DNA of 64,000 bases, from assembly GCF_009904055.1 (NCBI RefSeq), contig NZ_WYDP01000001.1:372001-436000 (forward strand), written 5' to 3'. A program made the translations under genes and the position numbers. Positions 20,181-28,558 of the stretch are shown here, piece by piece (position 1 is the first letter of the stretch; each line of letters begins with the position of its first letter). Under the pieces are notes generated by a model that was not told where the DNA came from, made no database searches, and saw only the letters and a program-made list of their open reading frames with translations. This DNA is from Rubellimicrobium sp. CFH 75288. Lineage in GTDB: Bacteria; Pseudomonadota; Alphaproteobacteria; Rhodobacterales; Rhodobacteraceae.

Positions 20181-22010
20181 CTATTCGGCGGCCAGCGCCT
20201 CGTCCTCGGCTCCCTGCCGGCGCCAGAGATCCGCGTAGCGCCCGCCGAGCGCCAGAAGGGCGGCATGAGACCCCTCCTCCACAAGCCGCCCGTCCTCCAG
20301 CACGAGGATGCGGTCCGCATCGGCGACGGTGCTGAGCCGGTGGGCGATCACGATGACGCTCCGTCCTTCTCCGGCTGCGGCCAGCGCCTCGGCGATGCCT
20401 GCCTCCGTCTCGGTGTCGAGTGCGCTCGTGGCTTCGTCCAGAAGAAGGATCGGGGGGTTCTTGAGCAGGGTGCGCGCAATGCCCACGCGCTGCTTCTCGC
20501 CGCCCGAGAGCTTGAGGCCGCGCTCGCCCACCTCCGTGTCGTAGCCCTCGGGCAGAGAGCGGATGAACCCGTCGAGCCGTGCGGCCCGCGCCGCGGCCTC
20601 GATCTCGACGTCGGTGGCGCCGTCGCGCCCATAGGCAATGTTGTAGCGCAGCGTGTCGTTGAACAGCACCGTGTCCTGCGGCACCACCCCGATGGCGCGG
20701 TGCAGGCTCTCCTGCGTGACGTCGCGGATGTCCTGCCCGTCGATGCGGATCGCGCCCCCCGTCACGTCGTAGAAGCGGAACAGGAGCCGTCCGATCGTGC
20801 TCTTGCCCGCGCCCGAGGGGCCCACCACCGCCACCCGCTCGCCCGGCGCGACGCGAAAGCTCAGGCCCTTCAGGATCGGCCGCTCGGGGTCGTAGCCGAA
20901 GCGGACGTCGTCGAACACGATCTCGCCCCGCGTCACCGCCAGCGGCGGGGCGCCGGGGCGGTCCCGCACCTCGGGGGGCTGCTCGAGCAGCGTGAACATC
21001 TCGTCCATGTCCACAAGCGCCTGCCGGATCTCGCGGTACATGTTGCCGAGAAAGTTCAGCGGCATGGTGAGCTGGATCATGTAGGCGTTGACCATCACGA
21101 AATCGCCCGCGGTGAGCGTCCCCGCCTGCACCCCCATCGCCGCCATGACCATGACCGCGATCAGGCCGGCATTGATGATCAGCCCCTGTCCGAAGTTCAG
21201 GAAGGCGAGCGAGTTGTTGGTCCGCACCGCCGCCTCGGCATAGGCCGCCATCGCCTGGTCGTAGCGGGCGGCCTCGCGCGCCTCGGCGCCGAAATACTTC
21301 ACCGTCTCGTAGTTGAGCAGCGAGTCGATGGCGCGCTGGTTGGCGCGGGTATCCTGGTCGTTCATCTCCTTGCGGATGCGGACGCGCCACTCGGTCACGC
21401 GCAACGTGAACCAGACATAGAGCACGATCGTCGCCGCCACGACGAGCAGGTAGCGCGCATCGAACAGCCACCACAGCATCAGCCCGGTGAACACCAGTTC
21501 CAGCGTCAGCGGCCCCAGCGAGAACAGCAGCAGCCGCAGGACGAAGTCCACGCCCTTGACCCCGCGCTCAATGATCCGGCTGAGACCCCCCGTCTGGCGC
21601 GTGATGTGATAGCGCAGCGACAGGGAATGGATGTGCCGGAACGTCTCGAGCGCGATCAGGCGCAGCGCGCGCTGGCCGACCCGGGCAAAGACCACGTCGC
21701 GCAGCTGCTGGAAGCCCACGGTGAGGATCCGCGCCATTCCGTAGGCCAGCGTCAGGCCCAGCGCACCGATGGCGAGCCATCCCCCCGGCACGGTGCCCGG
21801 CGCGCCCAGCGCGTCCACCGCGCGGCCGTAGAGGACGGGGGTCAGCACCGTCAGAACCTTGGCCAGCACCAGCAGCAGGACGGCCGCCACGACGCGCCGC
21901 TTCACCCAGGGCAGGCCCGGCGGCCACAGGTAGGGGGCCGTCCGCCGCAAGGTGCGCCAGTTCGTGGCGCGGTCGCTCAGGGCGGCATCGGTGGGCTTGA
22001 GGCGGCGCAT
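20181..22010 (-). CDS. Atm1-type ABC exporter (half transporter with fused permease and ATPase)
   Basis: 609 residues: six transmembrane helices followed by the ATPase domain with Walker A GPSGAGKST (about 399), signature LSGGEKQRV (about 498) and LLLDEATSALD (about 518). The stretch NYETVKYFGAEAREAARYD is characteristic of the Atm1/ABCB7 group, which exports glutathione-linked compounds and contributes to Fe-S protein maturation or metal tolerance. Substrate here is inferred. An alternative label is heavy-metal ABC transporter. Confidence 0.88.
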   Translation of the reverse strand: MRRLKPTDAALSDRATNWRTLRRTAPYLWPPGLPWVKRRVVAAVLLLVLAKVLTVLTPVLYGRAVDALGAPGTVPGGWLAIGALGLTLAYGMARILTVGFQQLRDVVFARVGQRALRLIALETFRHIHSLSLRYHITRQTGGLSRIIERGVKGVDFVLRLLLFSLGPLTLELVFTGLMLWWLFDARYLLVVAATIVLYVWFTLRVTEWRVRIRKEMNDQDTRANQRAIDSLLNYETVKYFGAEAREAARYDQAMAAYAEAAVRTNNSLAFLNFGQGLIINAGLIAVMVMAAMGVQAGTLTAGDFVMVNAYMIQLTMPLNFLGNMYREIRQALVDMDEMFTLLEQPPEVRDRPGAPPLAVTRGEIVFDDVRFGYDPERPILKGLSFRVAPGERVAVVGPSGAGKSTIGRLLFRFYDVTGGAIRIDGQDIRDVTQESLHRAIGVVPQDTVLFNDTLRYNIAYGRDGATDVEIEAAARAARLDGFIRSLPEGYDTEVGERGLKLSGGEKQRVGIARTLLKNPPILLLDEATSALDTETEAGIAEALAAAGEGRSVIVIAHRLSTVADADRILVLEDGRLVEEGSHAALLALGGRYADLWRRQGAEDEALAAE

Positions 22011-22083
22011 CGTCGGGCTGGCCTTCGGGCTGGCAGGCGGCGGACCCTACGCCCCTGCGCGGCCGAAGGCCAGAGGGGTCCCG

Positions 22084-24309
22084 TCAGCGCCCGTCGCGTG
22101 CCGGCAGCACGAAGACCTGGCCCGGATAGATCAGGTCGGGGTTGCGGATGCGGTCGCGGTTGGCCTCGAAGACGCGGACATAGAGGATGCCCTGGCCGTA
22201 GCGTTCGCGCGCGATGGCCCAGAGCGTGTTGCCCGGCTGGACCGTGCGCGTCATGATCGTCTGACCCGGCCGCCCGGCCGCTTCCATCAGCCGCGCGAGG
22301 TCGTCGCGCTCCTCGCGCTGGAAGGGCGATTCGATCCGGCTGGTCACCCGGCCCGACGCATCCACCTGATCCACGCGCAGCGTATAGACCCCCGGATCGG
22401 CCGCCAGGTCGTGGCGCCACTGCCCGTCGGGTCCGATGGCCGCCTCGCCGACCAGGCGGTTGTCGAGATAGAGGCGCACGGTTCCGCCCCCCTGTCCGCG
22501 TCCCGACAGGACCACCGCGCCGTCCGGATCATAGGCGATGGCATCGAGCGCCACGGTCTCGAGCAGGTCGGGTCCGGCCCCCGGCTCCAGCGCGGGCTGG
22601 ACCACCCGCACGCCGTCCGCATCGGCTACGAGGACCGCCGGCTGCGACGGCTCGGCCGCTCCGGGGCCCGACAGCGCGGGCGGATCGGGAACCACCGCCG
22701 GCGCCGCGCCGGGTGCGGGGGCGGGGTCGGGCACCGGACGGCCCGGGGCCACGGGTGCTGCCGCATCCGCGGGGGCAGATGCCGCGAGGGCCGGCTCCGG
22801 CGTGGCCGGACCGGGCTCGCCGGGGCGGTCGGCGGCCCCGCCCAGGGCAGGAGCGTCTCCCGTCGCGACCGGACCGGCGGCCTGCCCGCCTCCCGCCGCG
22901 TCGGTCCCGACCGACGGCCCCGGATCGGCAGAGGGCATCGCAGGTACGGACGGGCCCTGCGCGACCGGCAGGACCGTCTCTCCGGCGGCGGGCTCATCCG
23001 GACGGTCGGGCGCGGCCGCGGGGAGCACGGGCGCGGGGGGCACGGGCGCGGCGATCCCGTCGGTCGGCACCCAGCTCTCCGGACCCTCCTCGGGCCCGGA
23101 GCCCGCCCCGTCCTGCCGCGCCGCGGCCGGAGGGGTCGCGGCGATCCCCGGTGCCGACCCGTCCGGGGCGACGGCCGCATCGGGACCGGAGAAGTCGTCG
23201 CCCGGCCGGGTCCGGATCGCCGCAGCGGTGCCGCCGGCCTCGGACCCCGCTTCGTCCTCCGCCGCGTCCGGCCCGAAGGCAGGAGGCGTCGCGCGCGCGG
23301 CCTGGACGCCGCCGCCGTGGGTATCCGTCTCGGACCCCTCCCCGTCAGCGCCGCCGGTCCCGGCGGGCAGGCCCCCGCCGGAGGGCTCCGCCGCATCCCC
23401 GAAGTCTGGCCCCGGCGGTGCCGAGAACAGCGCCGGATCGGCCGCGGCCATCGCCGCGCCGGACCTTTCGGGCTCTTCCGCAGCGGAGGGGCCGGGCGGA
23501 GACAAGGCGACCGCGCCGCTCGGCTGCGCCGACGCAGACGGGACCTCGCCCTCGCGGCCCTCCCCGCCCGCCGGCGCCGCCGGGGCGCTGCCGGTCACGG
23601 AACCCGCGCGCGCCGCGCCCTGCGGCTCCGCGCCCGTGACGGCGGCGGCATCAAGCGCCGCGCTGTCGAAGGCCGGGCCGGCCGCGGCCGGCATCCCCTG
23701 GAGAGCCCCCTCCACCCCGGGGGAGGCTGCCTGCGCATCCACCGCCGCGACGGCCTGCGCCGCCTGCGCCTCCGTCTCGTCCGTCTCCGTCGCGTCCCCC
23801 GCCCCTGCGGCCGCTCCGGCGGAGCGCGGGGCCGCGCCGGTCTCCCCCGGCGGAGGGGCGGCCCCCGCCCCGGACGCGGCGGGGGCCAGGGGCGCCAGCA
23901 GGATCGTTTCGCCCGACAGGACACCCTCCTCGTCGCGCAGGCTCAGGCTGCGGGCCTCCGGCGAGGGCTCGAGCGACAGGAAGGTCACGAAGCGTCCGTC
24001 GGAATCGGCCACCGCCTCGGCCACGGCCACGGTGCCGTCCAGCACCTCCACCCGCTCGCCGGGCGGGGCGCGGCCGGCGACCAGGGCGCTGCCGTCCGGC
24101 TCCACGCGCACGGCGTCGAAGCGCAACGCGCCCGCCGCCTCTCCCGCATCCGCAGGCGCCGCCGCGCCGGATGCCGGTGCGGCACCCGCACCCTCCACGG
24201 AGGGCGGCTCGTCCGGGGGCGCGCCGTGCGGCGGCACGGCCAGGACGATGGCCACGAACAGCGCCGCCGCAGCCAGCCCTGCCAGCGCGATGCGCCATCC
24301 GTTGCTCAT
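22084..24309 (-). CDS. LysM peptidoglycan-binding protein with long low-complexity linker
   Basis: 741 residues from the ATG at 24309, with GGGGAG about 10 bases upstream. An N-terminal helix (about 7-24) anchors it. Residues about 60-125 look like a small beta domain (RVEPDGSALVAGRAPPGERVEV), followed by about 400 residues of Pro/Ala/Gly/Glu-rich linker. A second beta domain (YDPDGAVVLSGRGQGGGTVRLYLDN) comes next, and a C-terminal LysM (TVQPGNTLWAIARERYG to IYPGQVFVLP) covers about the last 55 residues. Probably periplasmic and cell-wall-bound; exact role unknown. Confidence 0.82.
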   Translation of the reverse strand: MSNGWRIALAGLAAAALFVAIVLAVPPHGAPPDEPPSVEGAGAAPASGAAAPADAGEAAGALRFDAVRVEPDGSALVAGRAPPGERVEVLDGTVAVAEAVADSDGRFVTFLSLEPSPEARSLSLRDEEGVLSGETILLAPLAPAASGAGAAPPPGETGAAPRSAGAAAGAGDATETDETEAQAAQAVAAVDAQAASPGVEGALQGMPAAAGPAFDSAALDAAAVTGAEPQGAARAGSVTGSAPAAPAGGEGREGEVPSASAQPSGAVALSPPGPSAAEEPERSGAAMAAADPALFSAPPGPDFGDAAEPSGGGLPAGTGGADGEGSETDTHGGGVQAARATPPAFGPDAAEDEAGSEAGGTAAAIRTRPGDDFSGPDAAVAPDGSAPGIAATPPAAARQDGAGSGPEEGPESWVPTDGIAAPVPPAPVLPAAAPDRPDEPAAGETVLPVAQGPSVPAMPSADPGPSVGTDAAGGGQAAGPVATGDAPALGGAADRPGEPGPATPEPALAASAPADAAAPVAPGRPVPDPAPAPGAAPAVVPDPPALSGPGAAEPSQPAVLVADADGVRVVQPALEPGAGPDLLETVALDAIAYDPDGAVVLSGRGQGGGTVRLYLDNRLVGEAAIGPDGQWRHDLAADPGVYTLRVDQVDASGRVTSRIESPFQREERDDLARLMEAAGRPGQTIMTRTVQPGNTLWAIARERYGQGILYVRVFEANRDRIRNPDLIYPGQVFVLPARDGR

Positions 24310-24379
24310 CCTGTGCCACTCCCCGGCAATCCCCCGCCCGGACACCGGACAGGCAGGATCGCCCGAGCATAGCAACCCT

Positions 24380-24408
24380 GCGGGATAGGGTCAAAAATCC
24401 TGTCCCGC
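24380..24408 (-). terminator. Stem-loop between the host-attachment family gene and the LysM gene
   Basis: Two 10-base arms (24380-24389 and 24399-24408) pair with a single G-U wobble around a 9-base loop that is U-rich on the minus strand. It is 22 bases after the stop of the upstream minus-strand gene. Terminator or leader element of the LysM gene; no trailing U-tract. Confidence 0.4.
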
Positions 24409-24430
24409 TCGCCGCCCCGCCCGACCGGGA

Positions 24431-24889
24431 TCAGGCGTCGGCCAGTTCCTGTCTGAGCAGCGCCTCGATCTCCGGGACGGGATGACCGGTCATCGTCTTG
24501 GGGATCTCGAGGATCACGCGCTGGATGACCTCCTTGTGCAGAGCCGGACGCAGCGCGCCCAGGATCTGCGGCCCCGCGACGATCACCAGCCGCTCGAAGC
24601 GGTTGCGGTGCGCGGCCCGGTAGAGGATGTCGGCGATCTCCTCGGCAAAGCGTTCCTTCTCGAGGCGGTGGTAGTCTGTCTCCTCGTAGGCCGACTTCTG
24701 CCCGGGCGCGCCCGCATCGTAGTAGCGCCCCGGCCGGTCGGTCTTCTGCTCGCGGTCGGGAGGGTTCTCCTGCTCCTCCTTGCGCACGATCTCCAGGTTG
24801 GGGTCCTGCGCGTCGGTGGTGTTGCGCAGGATGAGGGCCTTCTCGCCGTCGAGCACGAGGACCCAGGCGCCGTTCTCCAGCCGTGCCAT
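24431..24889 (-). CDS. Host-attachment family protein (baeRF-like)
   Basis: 152 residues. The start VLVLDGEKALILRN and the later FAEEIADILYRAAHRNRFERLVIVAGPQILGALR match the family named 'protein required for attachment to host cells', which is related to archaeal/eukaryotic release-factor eRF1 folds (baeRF). The name comes from one plant-associated bacterium; a translation-related role is at least as likely by fold. It follows a 66-residue unknown gene by 3 bases and probably shares its transcript. Confidence 0.8.
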   Translation of the reverse strand: MARLENGAWVLVLDGEKALILRNTTDAQDPNLEIVRKEEQENPPDREQKTDRPGRYYDAGAPGQKSAYEETDYHRLEKERFAEEIADILYRAAHRNRFERLVIVAGPQILGALRPALHKEVIQRVILEIPKTMTGHPVPEIEALLRQELADA

Positions 24890-24892
24890 GCG

Positions 24893-25093
24893 TCAGCCCC
24901 CCGGCGTGTCGGACTTGCGGACCCGCACGGGCACGCCCGCATCCGGGTCGGTCGCCTTGCGCTCGTCGGCGCGGGCGCCGATCGTCCGCGCCAGCGTGCC
25001 GCCGGTCTCGCCCTGTCCGCCGGGCGTGGGCTCGTCGTGCAGGAAGGCCTCCGTCTCGCGGGTGCCGTCCTTGGATCGGTGGCGCTCGGCCAT
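24893..25093 (-). CDS. Small hydrophilic protein of unknown function
   Basis: 66 residues from the ATG at 25093, which has an AGGGAGA ribosome-binding site; an in-frame extension to 25156 would run into the hairpin after sodB. The protein is highly charged and Gly/Thr-rich, without a membrane segment or recognisable motif, and probably disordered. It precedes the host-attachment family gene by 3 bases, suggesting an operon. No function can be assigned. Confidence 0.6.
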   Translation of the reverse strand: MAERHRSKDGTRETEAFLHDEPTPGGQGETGGTLARTIGARADERKATDPDAGVPVRVRKSDTPGG

Positions 25094-25129
25094 GGCCGTC
25101 TCCCTCTTGCTGTGCCGGAGGAAACGGAC

Positions 25130-25154
25130 GCGGGCCGGCACGGTTCCGGCCCGC
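25130..25154 (-). terminator. Terminator-like hairpin after sodB
   Basis: GCGGGCCGG and CCGGCCCGC form a perfect 9-bp stem with a 7-base loop, 26 bases after the sodB stop on the minus strand. On that strand it is followed by GTCCGTTTCC, so only a weak U-stretch is present. Confidence 0.55.
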
Positions 25155-25180
25155 ATTCCCCCGGCCGGCCGGCCGCGCCC

Positions 25181-25780
25181 TCAGAGCGCCTCGGCCACCT
25201 TCTCCCAGTTCACGAGGTTGTCGAGGAAGTTCGCGAGATAAGCGGGCCGCCGGTTGCGGAAGTCGATGTAGTAGGAATGCTCCCATACGTCGCAGCCCAG
25301 AAGCGCGGTCTGGCCGAAGCAGAGCGGGTTCACCCCGTTCTCCGTCTTGGTGATCCTGAGCGAGCCGTCCGTGTCCCTGACGAGCCACACCCAGCCCGAG
25401 CCGAACTGGGCCACGCCCTGGCTGTTGAACTGGGTCTTGAAGTCCTCCACCGAGCCGAACGCATCCACCAGCGCGCGCTCCAGCTCGCCCGGCATCTTCG
25501 ACTCGCCGGGGGTCATCCACTGCCAGAACTGCGTGTGGTTCCAGTGCTGGGAGGCGTTGTTGAAGATCCCCGACTGGGCGACGGCGCCGGGCTGGTAGGT
25601 GCCCTTGACGATCTCCTCGACGGACTTGCCCTCCCATTCGGTGCCGGCGACGGCCTTGTTGCCGTTGTCCACATAGGCCTTGTGGTGGATGTCGTGGTGG
25701 TATTCGAGCGTCTCGCGCGACATCCCCTTGGCGGCGAGCGCATCGTGCGGATAGGGCAGGTCGGGGAGGGTGAAGGCCAT
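25181..25780 (-). CDS. sodB: Superoxide dismutase (Fe type)
   Basis: 199 residues, the normal FeSOD length. Metal ligands are visible as the first His in YHHDIHHKAYVDN, His in ASQHWNHTQFW, and Asp/His in DVWEHSYYIDFRNRR. The AQFGSGWVWL segment is characteristic of Fe-type enzymes. It is cytoplasmic, as there is no signal peptide, and disproportionates superoxide. It is 100 bases from the end of the GSCFA gene and transcribed in the same direction. Confidence 0.95.
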   Translation of the reverse strand: MAFTLPDLPYPHDALAAKGMSRETLEYHHDIHHKAYVDNGNKAVAGTEWEGKSVEEIVKGTYQPGAVAQSGIFNNASQHWNHTQFWQWMTPGESKMPGELERALVDAFGSVEDFKTQFNSQGVAQFGSGWVWLVRDTDGSLRITKTENGVNPLCFGQTALLGCDVWEHSYYIDFRNRRPAYLANFLDNLVNWEKVAEAL

Positions 25781-25878
25781 GGCGGTCTCTCTCTTTCCGT
25801 CTCTGGCGCCGGAGGGGCGCGGACCGCCCTTATGAAAGGGCCGATCACGGCCGCGTCAATGGCCGCAGCCGGCCTGGC

Positions 25879-27240
25879 TCAGGCCCAGGTGACCTTGTCG
25901 CGGAAGCCGGACCGCGCCGGAAAGGCGGCCGCATGACGGCCCAGAAGCTCGCGGGCGCGTTCGCGCTGGCGCAGCGGGCGGCAGAGCAGGATCATCCGCT
26001 CCAGCGCGTCAGGCCGCTCCGGCGCCAGCGCCTCGGCGCGGGCCAGAGCCGCAAAGGACCGCTCCAGCCGGTCGAGACGCCGCGCCGAGGCCGCCTCGAG
26101 CAGCAGCACGTCCGGGTCCGCATCGGCCAGGTCGCGGTGACGCTCGCAGAGCGCGACCAGCTCCTCGTGGTGGCCGAGCTTGGCCAGCATCCGGGCCGAG
26201 GCGGCCAGCCCTTCGGCCGACAGCCCGCCCCGGCCCTCGCTCCCCTCCACGTAGCGGGCCAGCACGTCCGCCATGATCCGGTCCACCACGTCGGCCGAGA
26301 CGTGCCGGTAATCCCCCCGCGACCAGGCCACGGCCGGATTGGAAAGGGTCACGAACTCGTAGGAGGGGAAATAATCCACCCCCTCGCGGCCGCGCACGAA
26401 CTCGTCGATGGCGGCGCGCTGGACCGACTTGGAATAGGCATTGGCCACCAGCACGTCCATATCGCGGAACGTGGCCAGCAGCGGGACGGGCGAGACCGTC
26501 ACGAGCATCCTGAGCGGCCTGGTGCGGTGGCGCAGGAGCAGCGCGTGCAGGTCCTCGAGCCCGCGCAGCACGTCGGCATAGGACAGCACGCGGAACTCGA
26601 AGCGGTCCGGTTCGGCCTTGATGGCCTGCATGGGCGGCATCACGTTGAGATAGAGGCCGAGCCGCCGGTCGAACCACGTCTCCACATAGCCCAGCGTCAG
26701 GATGATGACGTCCGCCTGCGCCACCTGCGCCATGGCGTCCAGATAGCGGCTGCGGAAGGCGAGCACCGTCTCGAGCGGGAAGTCGAGCCGCGCCATGCCC
26801 AGCTGGGCGTCCACGTGCCGGTCGGGGCCGACCGTGTAGATCGCCTCCGCTCCCGGCCAGCTGTCGCGCTCGAGCGCCCAGCGCAGCTCGTTCAGGACGG
26901 AATGGATGGAATACTTGTTGAAGAAGTTGGCCGCATCCTCGAGCGAGGCGCCGATCTCGCCCAGGTCGAAGGCCCGGCTGAGCACCCGCCGCCCCGCCGC
27001 CTCCAGCGCGCGCTCCACGTTGCGGGCAAAGCACGAGCCGATGGCAAAGATCGTGTCCTCGGGCCCGATGCGGAAGGAGGGTGTCACCGTGGGCGAGGCG
27101 AGCGGATAGAGGCGGTCGCCGTCGCGGTCCGGGGCGGGGTAGCGCCGCAGGTCGTTGCCCCGCGCCCGCAGCATGGCCTCGGCCGCGCCCATCCGCTCGA
27201 GGGGCCTGTCCTCCCGCCCTGCCGCCCCCTGCTCCGCCAT
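25879..27240 (-). CDS. GSCFA-domain protein (putative polysaccharide-related hydrolase)
   Basis: 453 residues from the ATG at 27240 (AGGGGAC about 12 bases upstream); an ATG at 27192 is an alternative. The name-giving motif IGSCFARN is at 67-74, followed by FNKYSIHSVLNELRWAL and, later, ILTLGYVETW and VSPVPLLATF, typical of the GSCFA family, which resembles SGNH/GDSL esterases. The last about 110 residues are helical and TPR-like. It is divergent from a GT61 glycosyltransferase gene across 178 bases, so a role in surface polysaccharide modification is plausible but inferred. Confidence 0.8.
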   Translation of the reverse strand: MAEQGAAGREDRPLERMGAAEAMLRARGNDLRRYPAPDRDGDRLYPLASPTVTPSFRIGPEDTIFAIGSCFARNVERALEAAGRRVLSRAFDLGEIGASLEDAANFFNKYSIHSVLNELRWALERDSWPGAEAIYTVGPDRHVDAQLGMARLDFPLETVLAFRSRYLDAMAQVAQADVIILTLGYVETWFDRRLGLYLNVMPPMQAIKAEPDRFEFRVLSYADVLRGLEDLHALLLRHRTRPLRMLVTVSPVPLLATFRDMDVLVANAYSKSVQRAAIDEFVRGREGVDYFPSYEFVTLSNPAVAWSRGDYRHVSADVVDRIMADVLARYVEGSEGRGGLSAEGLAASARMLAKLGHHEELVALCERHRDLADADPDVLLLEAASARRLDRLERSFAALARAEALAPERPDALERMILLCRPLRQRERARELLGRHAAAFPARSGFRDKVTWA

Positions 27241-27298
27241 CGCCGTCCGGTCCCCTGCCGCCCCGCGCGGGCCGCCGGCGGACAGCCTATCGCCGCGG

Positions 27299-27407
27299 CC
27301 CTGTGGCAGGCAAGCGCGGTCCCGGGCGGAATCGGCAGGCGGTGGGCAGCGCCGTGTCGCGCGCGCCGCGCCCCTGTGGCAGGAGAGGGGCGGGGCTCGC
27401 CACAGGG
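27299..27407. promoter_or_regulatory. Direct and inverted repeats in the GSCFA/GT61 divergent promoter region
   Basis: CCCTGTGGCAGG occurs twice in direct orientation (27299-27310 and 27372-27383). Its first nine bases recur inverted as GCCACAGGG at 27399-27407, making a perfect 9-bp inverted repeat with an 18-base spacer 12 bases before the GT61 start. The layout suits a regulator site or shared promoter elements for two divergent genes; identity unknown. Confidence 0.4.
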
Positions 27408-27418
27408 AACAGGCCGCC

Positions 27419-28558
27419 ATGATCCAGGACCGCCTCCAGCCGCCGGAGATCGCAGGCGGCCTCGGCCCCATTGCCGTCGTGGAGGATGCGCTGGTCGTGC
27501 CGCCGGCCAAGGGGCTGGGCAACCAGTCGGTCCAGCGTTCGGGCGTGCTGCGGCCCGACGGCAGCCTCGTGCCCGAGAGCGTCACCTGGCGGGGCAGCGC
27601 CCAGGTCACGGTCCGCCCGCCCATGCCCGCGGGGCCGGTGGAGACGCTGGGGGGCAGCTGGCTCTTCCTCGGGCCGCTCTTCGGCCATTTCGGCCATTTC
27701 CTGGTGGAGAGCATCGCCCGGCTCTGGGCGCTCGACCGCCTGCGCGGCGCGATCGAGGGTGCGCTGTTCGTGCCCAAGTTCCAGAACCGGCCGGAGCATG
27801 TGATGGCCACCTACCGCCCCTTCCTCGAGGCGCTGGGTCTGGACGTGCCGGTGCGCAACCTCGAGGAGCCCGCGCGGGTCGAGCGGCTCCACGTGCCCCC
27901 GCAGGGCTTCGGGATGTTCCAGATGATCGAGGGCAGCCCCGAATTCCGCGCCTACATGCGCGCCCATGCCGGGCGGGGCATCGCGCCGCAGGGTCACCCG
28001 AAGATCTACATCTCGCGCAGCGCGCTGCCCGTCCAGCGCGGGTCCATCCTCGCCGAGACCGTGCTCGAGGAGCATCTGAAGGCGGAGGGCTATGTGCCCT
28101 TCCATCCGCAGAAGCACGGCTTCGCCGACCAGATCGCCGCCTACAAGGCCGCGACGCATGTCGTCGGCGTGGATTGCTCGCCCTTCCACCTTCTCGCCCT
28201 CGTGGGCCATCGCGGGCAGAACGTGGGCATCATCGCACGCCGCGACGGCGATCTGGACCGCTGCTTCGCGCGCCAGATCCACGCCTTCCAGGGCGCCGAG
28301 GTCGCCGCGATCAACCATCTGCGCCGCAACTGGATCGAGGACCACGCCCATCGCCCCTCGCGCACCTCCTGGGGCGAGGTGGACTTTCCCGCCCTCGGCG
28401 CCACCCTCAGGGAATGCGGGCTGATCGCGGGCGGGGACTGGCCCGCCATCCCGGACGAGGCCATCCGCCACCAGATCGACCGGATCGGCGCGGCCCAGGG
28501 AACCCGCTTCAAGCCGTGGGAGGGACCGCCCGGCACCGCGCCCGGCGACGCGGATTGA
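27419..28558 (+). CDS. Glycosyltransferase family 61 protein
   Basis: 379 residues. The GT61 (DUF563) signature GHFGHFLVESIARLWAL begins at residue 89, and KIYISRS...R..., then FHPQKHGFADQIAAYKAATHVVGVDCSP matches the C-terminal half of the family. Such enzymes transfer sugars in exopolysaccharide or capsule synthesis. It is divergent from the GSCFA gene and its TGA overlaps the TTG start of the next gene, so the two are translationally coupled. Confidence 0.83.
   Translation: MIQDRLQPPEIAGGLGPIAVVEDALVVPPAKGLGNQSVQRSGVLRPDGSLVPESVTWRGSAQVTVRPPMPAGPVETLGGSWLFLGPLFGHFGHFLVESIARLWALDRLRGAIEGALFVPKFQNRPEHVMATYRPFLEALGLDVPVRNLEEPARVERLHVPPQGFGMFQMIEGSPEFRAYMRAHAGRGIAPQGHPKIYISRSALPVQRGSILAETVLEEHLKAEGYVPFHPQKHGFADQIAAYKAATHVVGVDCSPFHLLALVGHRGQNVGIIARRDGDLDRCFARQIHAFQGAEVAAINHLRRNWIEDHAHRPSRTSWGEVDFPALGATLRECGLIAGGDWPAIPDEAIRHQIDRIGAAQGTRFKPWEGPPGTAPGDAD

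Noticed and set aside
27299-27383. TGTGGCAGG repeats as sigma-54 promoters
   Set aside because: The GG and GC dinucleotides are not 10 bases apart as sigma-54 requires.
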